From the NCBI GenBank assembly GCA_947595555.1, contig CANQES010000040.1, positions 1 to 12,412 on the forward strand: DNA of 12,412 nucleotides, written 5' to 3'. Of the stretch, positions 7,345 through 12,412 are shown one piece after another. A program made the translations under genes and the position numbers. The DNA comes from an uncultured Clostridia bacterium. GTDB lineage: Bacteria; Bacillota; Clostridia; TANB77; CAG-508. Within the stretch, counting starts at the first letter, position 1, and every line of letters starts with the position of its first letter. Under the pieces are notes generated by a model. That model was not told where the DNA came from. It saw only the letters and a list, made by a program, of their open reading frames with translations, and searched no databases.

Positions 7345-7373
7345 TTGACAATAAAAAGCAAATAAGTTATAAT
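7345..7373 (+). promoter_or_regulatory. Perfect-consensus sigma-A promoter before the methylase operon
   Basis: TTGACA at 7345-7350, 17-bp spacer, TATAAT at 7368-7373: every hexamer base matches. Expected transcription start is near 7380, giving a leader of about 180 bases before the small Cys-rich gene. A palindrome shared with the upstream gene overlaps the -10, so this strong promoter is probably repressed in some conditions. Confidence 0.75.
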
Positions 7374-7384
7374 CCTCCTATAAC
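7366..7384. repeat. Palindromic operator candidate GTTATA-N7-TATAAC overlapping a -10 box
   Basis: Six-base perfect arms at 7366-7371 and 7379-7384 cover the -10 and the expected start point of the 7345 promoter. The same arms with the same 7-base spacing occur at 6487-6505. The position is classic for a repressor; the protein that would bind is not obvious in the window. Confidence 0.6.
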
Positions 7385-7402
7385 AAGAAAGATTTATAAA
7401 GA

Positions 7403-7435
7403 AAGTTCTAAATAACTGGCACTTATTTAGAACTT
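7403..7435. repeat. 13-bp perfect inverted repeat in the operon leader
   Basis: Arms 7403-7415 and 7423-7435 pair perfectly around CTGGCAC. No T-run follows, so it is a poor intrinsic terminator in either direction. It would form a stable hairpin about 23 bases into a transcript from the 7345 promoter. Confidence 0.75.
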
Positions 7436-7466
7436 ACATAAATATTTTGTATTAATATTTAATGTA
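7435..7466. repeat. Second, imperfect inverted repeat in the operon leader
   Basis: Arms 7435-7446 and 7454-7466 pair over 12 bp with one bulged A, around a 7-base loop. It abuts the first hairpin. It is AT-only apart from one G-C pair, so structure in RNA would be weak; it could equally act as DNA dyad. Confidence 0.45.
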
Positions 7467-7559
7467 CATCCCCATTATATCATAAAATAAAAGAAAATGC
7501 AAAATATATATGAAATCTTTTTTGTAATGTGATTTATGCCAAGGAAGAAGGTGAAAAAG

Positions 7560-7778
7560 ATGGAATATATAGTAAATAAAAATTCGCAAATGGGGACAGA
7601 CTTTCACACAATACATACAAAGGAATGTAATAGAAAACCAAAAGAAAAAAATTTCATCGATTTACAAAATTGTATGTGTCCAATTGAAGCTAAGAACAGG
7701 GCAAAGCAATACTTTAATAATGTAAGTGGATGTAAATACTGCTGTAACGAAATATTTTTTAAAAATAAAAAGGATTAA
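7560..7778 (+). CDS. Small Cys-rich protein, putative metal-binding
   Basis: 72 residues with six cysteines: Cys23, Cys38, Cys40, Cys58, Cys61 and Cys62, plus His16 and His19. The pattern H-x3-C followed by G-C-x2-C-C near the end suggests one bound zinc. It resembles a widespread short protein type in Firmicutes with a 'VHk-x-C ... dGC-x-x-C' pattern and no assigned role (remembered likeness, not a search). The ATG at 7536 is rejected because no RBS precedes it; the ATG at 7560 has AAGGTG six bases upstream. The S-like gene follows after four bases, so the protein is the first member of the methylase operon and may act with it. No DNA-binding motif, nuclease motif or membrane segment is visible. 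Confidence 0.75.
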   Translation: MEYIVNKNSQMGTDFHTIHTKECNRKPKEKNFIDLQNCMCPIEAKNRAKQYFNNVSGCKYCCNEIFFKNKKD

Positions 7779-7782
7779 GTAT

Positions 7783-8352
7783 ATGATTAAGGAAAAGAAA
7801 ATTAAATTAGAAGACATAGCACAAGTAACAATAGGTGTTTTGGTAAAAAGAGAAAAAGAAGATGCAGGAGAAAATAGTTATATGCTATTTTCTCTTAAAA
7901 ACTATGAAGAAAATCAAAAATACGAAGAGATAAAAACTAGTAAAGATTTAAGCAATAAATTAGCAAAAAAAGGAGATTTATTGTTTCGTTTGCTATATCC
8001 AAATAAAATCATTTATGTAGATGAAACTTTAGAAGGATTATTAATACCTTCACAATTTTGTATTATCAGATCACATAGTATGAATCCAATTGTATTAAAA
8101 TGGTATTTAGAAAGCGAAAAAGTTCAAGAAGATTTAAAAAACAAAATAACAGGTTCTATCATCAAATCAATGCCAATTACAAACTTAAAAACGATAAACA
8201 TTCCTAGTATATCAAGCAAAAATCAAAAAAATATGGAACAATTAATTACTTTGTGGAAGAGAGAGAAAGACATTTCAAAAAAGATATTAGAAGAAAAAGA
8301 AAAATTATATACCCATTATCTAGAAAATATGATAGTAGAAGGAGAAGATTAA
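7783..8352 (+). CDS. Single-TRD type I restriction S-like specificity subunit
   Basis: 189 residues, about half of a normal HsdS, which has two target-recognition domains (TRDs) in about 400 residues. TRD hallmarks are 'KKGDLLFRLLYP' (about 62-73), 'LLIPSQFCII' (86-95) and 'GSIIKSMPITNLKTINIP' (124-141). The last about 40 residues (148-185) form one long helix, the usual dimerising and spacing coiled coil. One TRD plus one helix implies a homodimer that would read a two-part palindromic DNA site for the adjacent methylase. The ATG at 7783 has AAAAGGA eight bases upstream; an ATG at 7726 inside the previous gene gives an N-terminus unlike the family. The methylase starts five bases after the stop. 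Gene order is S before M, the reverse of common hsdM-hsdS. It could be a natural half-S or a reduced HsdS. Confidence 0.85.
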   Translation: MIKEKKIKLEDIAQVTIGVLVKREKEDAGENSYMLFSLKNYEENQKYEEIKTSKDLSNKLAKKGDLLFRLLYPNKIIYVDETLEGLLIPSQFCIIRSHSMNPIVLKWYLESEKVQEDLKNKITGSIIKSMPITNLKTINIPSISSKNQKNMEQLITLWKREKDISKKILEEKEKLYTHYLENMIVEGED

Positions 8353-8357
8353 ATACT

Positions 8358-9683
8358 ATGGAACAAGAAGACATAAATAGAAAATTAAGAGAGATTACAA
8401 AAACTTTAAAAAGTATATCTAGTATTGGAAATAATTATATGGAATATATATCAGCACTAATGTATGTAAGATGTTATGATAGAAATATTTTTAAAGACAT
8501 ATTAAAAACAGATTTGCAAGATGTTAGACATATTATATATGAAATAGATAACAAAATAAGTGAAATAAGATCAAGGGAAAAATCATATAGATTATTTGAC
8601 ATTATTAGATTTAGTGAAGTAATCAATAATGAAAATGAAGTGATTTTCAGAAAAGTAATATTTGACATAAATGATTTGATTAGTAAATTGGAGAGCTTGG
8701 AAGATAAAGGACAGAATTTATTAGCTGAATCATTTGAATATATAATAATGAAAGCAGCACAAAATGGTGAATTGATATCTAAAAATAAAGAATTTTATAC
8801 ACCCAAAGGTGTGGTAAAGGCTTTAATAAAACTACTGAATATCCAAAATAATATGGCGATATATAATCCAGCTTGTGGTACAGGAAATTTTATCACAGAA
8901 AGTGCAAAGTATGGAAAAATATTTGCTTTTGGAGAAGAAAATGACAGCAGTAATTACAATATTTGTATTACAAATTTATTTTTACATGGTGTCAAGAACA
9001 AAAGAATTCAAGAAAAGAGCATAGAAAATGTACAAGATTGTGATATAGCATTAGCCAACCCTCCATTTGCATCTGACGAGATTAATGGTAATTATAAAAG
9101 AATATATTATGATTATGGTATATCTGATACAGCAAGTTCTTATACAAAGTTCTTAGTTATGATGCTAGAAAAAATCCATCGATTTGGAAAAATAGGAATA
9201 ATATTGCCTCAAGGTTTCTTATTCAAAAAAAAAGTATCAGAGTACAGAGTTAGGAGAGAACTAATAGAAAAAAATTATATTGATGCTGTTATAGCTTTAC
9301 CAGAGAAATTGTTTTATAAAACTAGAATTCCTGTAGTTATATTATTAGTAAATAAGGCGAGACGTAGAAAAGATGTACTATTTATTGATGCAAGTAGAGA
9401 ATATATTAGTAAGAAAAAAACTAATATTTTATCAGTAGAAAATCAAGATAAGATATTAGACACTTATAAGCAATATAAGGACATATTGAATTATTCCCAT
9501 GTAGCTGATTTTAAAGAAATTGCTAATAATGATTTTGACTTGGATGTGAAGAAATATGTTAAAGTCAAAAATGAAACAGAGCATATTAATCATCTTGAGA
9601 TAGAAAAAAATTTATTAAAATTAGAACAGGAAAAAATTGATGTACAAGATAAAATATCTAAGCTACTGGAAGATATTTTATAG
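8358..9683 (+). CDS. HsdM-like N6-adenine DNA methyltransferase
   Basis: 441 residues, somewhat short for HsdM. The N-terminal helical region (1-120) is followed by 'FYTPKGVV' (146-153), SAM-binding motif I 'NPACGTGNF' (170-178) and catalytic motif IV N-P-P-F (234-237), the order of gamma-class N6-adenine methylases of type I systems. The C-terminus (about 410-441) is a Glu/Lys/Leu-rich helix that could pack on the S-like subunit's helix. The ATG at 8358 is chosen because the frame further upstream overlaps the S-like gene; AAGGAG at 8339-8344 is the nearest RBS, 13 bases away, which is rather far, so coupling to the S-like gene's stop is likely. No HsdR or other nuclease lies in the window, so it may act as a methylase only. 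A terminator follows at 9729. Confidence 0.93.
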   Translation: MEQEDINRKLREITKTLKSISSIGNNYMEYISALMYVRCYDRNIFKDILKTDLQDVRHIIYEIDNKISEIRSREKSYRLFDIIRFSEVINNENEVIFRKVIFDINDLISKLESLEDKGQNLLAESFEYIIMKAAQNGELISKNKEFYTPKGVVKALIKLLNIQNNMAIYNPACGTGNFITESAKYGKIFAFGEENDSSNYNICITNLFLHGVKNKRIQEKSIENVQDCDIALANPPFASDEINGNYKRIYYDYGISDTASSYTKFLVMMLEKIHRFGKIGIILPQGFLFKKKVSEYRVRRELIEKNYIDAVIALPEKLFYKTRIPVVILLVNKARRRKDVLFIDASREYISKKKTNILSVENQDKILDTYKQYKDILNYSHVADFKEIANNDFDLDVKKYVKVKNETEHINHLEIEKNLLKLEQEKIDVQDKISKLLEDIL

Positions 9684-9728
9684 AAGAGTGCTCATTTATT
9701 AGTGATAGTTTGTCTGCTAGTTCTAATT

Positions 9729-9778
9729 ACCCCCATGAAAGAATACAATTAAACAAAAGTATTAATATGGGGGTTTTT
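9729..9778 (+). terminator. Terminator of the methylase operon, with its 3' arm holding the next gene's RBS
   Basis: 8-bp GC-rich arms ACCCCCAT (9729-9736) and ATGGGGGT (9767-9774) enclose an inner 5-bp helix (9742-9746 with 9759-9763), and T5 runs to 9778. The 3' arm includes the GGGGG that is the only RBS of the gene starting at 9781. Read-through RNA would therefore both terminate here and hide that RBS. Confidence 0.75.
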
Positions 9779-9780
9779 AT

Positions 9781-10023
9781 ATGAAGCAAGCATCATCAAT
9801 AGAAGAACGTGCCATTAGTTTAGCACATTATATAATAGATTCAAAAGATACGGTGAGAGGAGCAGCAAAGAAATTTGGCATAAGCAAAAGTACAGTACAC
9901 ACGGAAGTAACACTAAAGAACGGTAGAAAAATTAGACAAGTTGTTCCCGAAAGTATTGAAATTAAAAGGGGTTTCTTAAGCAAGAAGAATCCAGTTGTGA
10001 AGTCGGGATTGGTAATAAAATAA
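9781..10023 (+). CDS. SpoIIID-like HTH regulator with atypical C-terminus
   Basis: 80 residues. Residues 6-43 closely match the N-terminal half of SpoIIID, the mother-cell sporulation regulator: 'IEERAISLAHYIIDSKDTV', then the helix-turn-helix 'AAKKFGISKSTVHTEV'. In SpoIIID this half is followed by a basic C-terminal helix ('INP', then 'AERHIRGG'), which also touches DNA. Here residues 44-80 are different, lysine-rich and without that block. All three frames were read from 9900 on and none restores it, so this is not a simple frameshift. It may be a paralogue or a diverged relative of SpoIIID, with the true spoIIID elsewhere. RBS GGGGG (9769-9773) lies in the arm of the preceding terminator. 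A weak SigE-like -10 (AATACAAT, 9742-9749) is seen. HTH sure, orthology unsure. Confidence 0.75.
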   Translation: MKQASSIEERAISLAHYIIDSKDTVRGAAKKFGISKSTVHTEVTLKNGRKIRQVVPESIEIKRGFLSKKNPVVKSGLVIK

Positions 10024-10039
10024 AAATTTTAAATTTATA

Positions 10040-10068
10040 AAGACAAATATTATTATAAATGATATAAT
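10040..10068 (+). promoter_or_regulatory. Promoter of the transglutaminase-like gene
   Basis: -10 TATAAT at 10063-10068, -35 AAGACA (4 of 6 consensus) at 10040-10045, 17-bp spacer. The start near 10075 would fall just before the RBS GGAGG (10080-10084). Confidence 0.5.
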
Positions 10069-10090
10069 AATATTGAAATGGAGGAAACAA

Positions 10091-11836
10091 ATGATAATTA
10101 GCAATTGGAGATTATTAGAAAGTATTGAGCACTCGATATCAGAATATAATAGTCAATTTTGGAGAGAAGAGGATAAAAATAAAAAAATAGATTATAATTT
10201 TATTGAATATTCAGAAGATGGTTTGAGTGCAAATATACCAGAAGAAATTTTATCTAAACTAGAAAGATTAATGATTTGTTTAAGAGCAAGAGATGTTGGA
10301 GAAGAAGAAATACAAGATATTACTAAGCAGTTATCTCAGATGTTGGATGTTATGAAATTGAAATCATTTAGTTTTTTTATGCAAGCAAAAGACCCTCAAT
10401 ATTCACATTTAGATATATCATTTTTAGAACATCTTAATGATGATATTGAAAATATATCAATGACAGGTATTGACTTATCAAAAGAAAAACCAAGCAGATT
10501 TGAGAAATTTAAAAATTTGAATTATTTTAGTTTGCAAAAATGTAATATTTCCGATCCAAAGATAATATCAGAAATAAAACCAGAAGTATTTATTTCATTA
10601 GAAAGAAATGAAATTGCACCTGAATATTATGAAGATGCTTTAAAATTAATACAAAGCTCAAATGGTAGAATCAAATTTTCAGTTAAAGAATTAGAAACAA
10701 TGGCACAAATATATTCTACTAAACAAGTAGAATTAAGTGATTACCTACGACTTATGGAAGTTATAGATTTCGATAGTATTTCGAAACTAACTGTAATAAT
10801 GAAAAATGAATTCGGCTATGAGAATATGAATAGCGAACAAATAGTTAATTTTTTAAATGGAAAGACCAATATTACTTTAAAAACCACACCTGTAAATTTA
10901 TCAAAATTAGACTATGACGGAATATTAAAAGTGCCTACAAGAGTTATTCTAAAAAATGCTAATAAATTAAGTTTAGAAGAATTAAAAAGACATCAGTGTA
11001 TAAAATCTGTACAAATGTCAGATGGACATAATACTGAAAAACAACAAGGAGAACCATATTCAAGAACAGAATATGAAAAGATAAGAAGTAAAATAGACGC
11101 AATAATATCACAAATTGAATTGCCAGATGAAGCAGATCCTAATAGAGAAAAAAAGATTTTTGCACAAATATATAAAATATTAGGTCAAAGCATTGATTAT
11201 GACCATAATGCTATTTCAGAGGAAGAAAAAGATAATGAGAGATTACAAATAACATGTAGAAATTTACTAGGTGGATTATTAGAAAACAGATGTGTATGCG
11301 CAGGGTATGCAGATATTTTGAGAAATGTTTTAGCATGTATAGGCATCTATTCAGAATATGTTGGAGCTATGCCAGATTTTGAAAATGGAGTTCCATTAAA
11401 CCTAAAAGATCCAGGTGGGCATGCTTGGAATTTAGTTAGATTAGATGGTAAGAAGTATTGGACTGATTTAACTTGGGATGCCAATAATATTAAAGCTGAT
11501 AGATATCCTTTAAGATATTGCTTAAAATCAACTAGAGAATTTAAACATGATATTTTCAAAAAGAGATTAGAAGATGAAATTGAAGATCCATGTTTAGAAA
11601 GTATTTCTGATGAAGAGCAGAATAGATTATTTACAGGAAAAGAATTAGAGTATAGAGATACATCTAAAAAACAGGAAAATAGAAATATAGGATATTTAAG
11701 TAATTGTATAATGAGCATTGCTGATTCTGGATTAACATCAGCAAAGGTAAGAAAAACAGCTAACGAAGTGAGCAAATATACTGCTATGCAGATTACAGAA
11801 GAAAAAGAAACGGAGGGAGTAGATGGAAGAGGTTAG
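10091..11836 (+). CDS. Transglutaminase-like domain protein with repeat-like N-terminal region
   Basis: 581 residues. The C-terminal third holds a transglutaminase/protease-like core: Cys403 in C-A-G-Y-A, His444 in G-G-H-A-W-N and Asp459 in W-T-D-L-T-W-D, so the Cys-His-Asp triad is complete. The first about 300 residues are unrecognised; around residues 115-185 Leu/Ile-spaced segments ('LNYFSLQKCNIS', 'VFISLERNEI') look like degenerate leucine-rich repeats. No signal peptide or membrane segment is seen, so an intracellular role is likely. Bacterial members act as proteases or protein cross-linkers; the substrate is unknown. The ATG at 10091 is chosen over a TTG at 10073 because GGAGG lies six bases upstream of it. 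The last 14 bases overlap the next gene, so the two are translated together. Domain call sure, function open. Confidence 0.85.
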   Translation: MIISNWRLLESIEHSISEYNSQFWREEDKNKKIDYNFIEYSEDGLSANIPEEILSKLERLMICLRARDVGEEEIQDITKQLSQMLDVMKLKSFSFFMQAKDPQYSHLDISFLEHLNDDIENISMTGIDLSKEKPSRFEKFKNLNYFSLQKCNISDPKIISEIKPEVFISLERNEIAPEYYEDALKLIQSSNGRIKFSVKELETMAQIYSTKQVELSDYLRLMEVIDFDSISKLTVIMKNEFGYENMNSEQIVNFLNGKTNITLKTTPVNLSKLDYDGILKVPTRVILKNANKLSLEELKRHQCIKSVQMSDGHNTEKQQGEPYSRTEYEKIRSKIDAIISQIELPDEADPNREKKIFAQIYKILGQSIDYDHNAISEEEKDNERLQITCRNLLGGLLENRCVCAGYADILRNVLACIGIYSEYVGAMPDFENGVPLNLKDPGGHAWNLVRLDGKKYWTDLTWDANNIKADRYPLRYCLKSTREFKHDIFKKRLEDEIEDPCLESISDEEQNRLFTGKELEYRDTSKKQENRNIGYLSNCIMSIADSGLTSAKVRKTANEVSKYTAMQITEEKETEGVDGRG

Positions 11837-12272
11837 AACAATTGATTCAAAAAGTTGCAAAGAAATATATGTAATATTAAATAGGTTAGGATTATTCTAT
11901 AAATTACCCATAGAACTAAAAGAATATATTATCCAAAATCAAGATTTATCATATGAGTATGATTTTAATATAGATTTACCATTAGTATATCAAGTAGATA
12001 ATGAAAACACGAAAGCCTATATATCATATTTATATTTAAAGTACATAAATGATAGTGACAATGAAAAAAATATTCTATTAAGAAAATATGAGAAAAATGA
12101 AAAGATATATCAAGAAAAATTAATGGAAAAATATAATTCTAATAACATTTTTAGAAATAAAAGACTTGAAACTGTAGAAAATACACCGAATACGATTGCA
12201 ATAGTAGAATACAAAGAGTCAATAATAAGGAAATTTGTAAATAAAATAAAAAGTATATTTTCAAGAAAATAG
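11823..12272 (+). CDS. Unknown 149-residue charged protein, partner of the transglutaminase-like gene
   Basis: The family is not recognised. The protein is rich in Asn, Lys, Glu and Tyr, with no membrane segment. Residues about 12-40 look helical, 65-105 look helical and strongly charged, and a motif 'EKYNSNNIFRNK' (about 101-112) precedes a basic end 'IKSIFSRK'. I recall similar short proteins in Clostridia with a 'KYNPNDIFKN' block, but no function. The ATG at 11823 overlaps the preceding gene by 14 bases and has GGAGGGAG just upstream, within that gene. Overlap and shared terminator make it a two-gene operon with the transglutaminase-like protein, so a joint role (target, inhibitor or partner) is possible but only inferred. 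Confidence 0.75.
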   Translation: MEEVRTIDSKSCKEIYVILNRLGLFYKLPIELKEYIIQNQDLSYEYDFNIDLPLVYQVDNENTKAYISYLYLKYINDSDNEKNILLRKYEKNEKIYQEKLMEKYNSNNIFRNKRLETVENTPNTIAIVEYKESIIRKFVNKIKSIFSRK

Positions 12273-12299
12273 AACAAGAATGCTCTTGTTCTATTTTTT
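12266..12299 (+). terminator. Strong intrinsic terminator, possibly shared by converging genes
   Basis: A 14-bp perfect stem (12266-12279 with 12284-12297) closes a 4-base loop and runs into T6 (12294-12299). The stop codon of the 11823 gene is in the left arm and the stop of the minus-strand gene (12291-12293) is in the right arm, so the hairpin may end both. Confidence 0.88.
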
Positions 12300-12412
12300 G
12301 CAATACAATTGACTTAATTTTTGCAACTCAATTTTAAAATCTTCTACTTGTTCATCACCATAATTATTTCTTAATTCTCTAGCCTTTTTAGACCATTCTC
12401 TAAATTGTTTTT
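12291..12412 (-). CDS. C-terminal end of an unidentified minus-strand protein (5' end outside window)
   Basis: On the minus strand one frame is open from the window edge to a TAG at 12291-12293, giving 39 residues: 'KQFREWSKKARELRNNYGD' and onward to 'LSQLYCKK'. It is highly charged and probably helical. The stop sits within the shared terminator hairpin, as expected for a real convergent gene. The other two minus frames have early stops. Too short to assign a family. Confidence 0.55.
   Translation of the reverse strand, partial: KQFREWSKKARELRNNYGDEQVEDFKIELQKLSQLYCKK

Noticed and set aside
7417..7431. TGGCAC, the -24 element of a sigma-54 promoter
   Set aside because: The required -12 TTGC does not follow at the right distance, and the motif is simply the loop of a 13-bp inverted repeat.
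7462..7485. Seven-codon leader peptide before the methylase operon
   Set aside because: ATG followed by six sense codons and a stop, but without RBS or regulatory codon run; likely chance.
8253..8357. N-terminal extension of the methylase frame
   Set aside because: It overlaps the S-like gene, reads as basic low-complexity residues, and the ATG at 8358 gives a normal methylase N-terminus.
9880..10023. Frameshift explaining the odd end of the SpoIIID-like protein
   Set aside because: The other two frames meet stops within a few to about ten codons and neither encodes the missing family block.

Overview
The window is very AT-rich DNA with strong Shine-Dalgarno sites (AAGGAGG type). It carries the tail of a spore-coat manganese-catalase gene (CotJC type), a SpoIIID-like regulator and a CmpB-type membrane protein. 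This points to a low-GC, spore-forming member of the Bacillota, most likely Clostridia, possibly gut-associated. I saw no rRNA, tRNA or CRISPR array.

Left end (1-1357): the C-terminal 360 codons of a large serine recombinase stop exactly where the 3' part of a cotJC-type gene begins, in the same orientation. The junction looks like one end of an integrated element that splits the coat gene between its two metal-binding halves. The Asp codons differ sharply across it: 13 GAT to 1 GAC in the recombinase, 1 GAT to 7 GAC in the coat-gene tail. Nothing from 1084 to the cysteine desulfurase looks mobile.

Housekeeping block (1472-6434): a patatin-like lipid hydrolase and a NifS/IscS-type cysteine desulfurase on the plus strand. 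A COG2509-type FAD protein on the minus strand converges on the desulfurase with overlapping stop codons. A PAP2 lipid phosphatase diverges from the FAD gene through mirror-image promoters whose elements overlap. A CmpB-like membrane protein follows, closed by a hairpin terminator.

Accessory block (6485-9779): a stand-alone protein resembling the McrB N-terminal DNA-binding domain (MrcB_N/DUF3578), then a tight operon of a 72-residue Cys-rich protein, a single-TRD type I S-like subunit and an HsdM-like N6-adenine methyltransferase. No HsdR, McrC or other nuclease lies in the window. A perfect-consensus promoter (TTGACA-N17-TATAAT) precedes the operon. A palindrome, GTTATA-N7-TATAAC, overlaps its -10, and the same palindrome occurs upstream of the MrcB_N-like gene, so one DNA-binding protein may control both units. 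This is the best candidate here for an undescribed methylation/reader module.

Right end (9729-12412): the methylase terminator carries, in its 3' arm, the ribosome-binding site of a SpoIIID-like gene whose HTH half is well conserved but whose C-terminal half is not family-like. Then come a transglutaminase-like protein overlapping a small charged unknown protein, a strong terminator, and the end of an unidentified minus-strand gene. All calls are from reading the sequence; no database search was possible.
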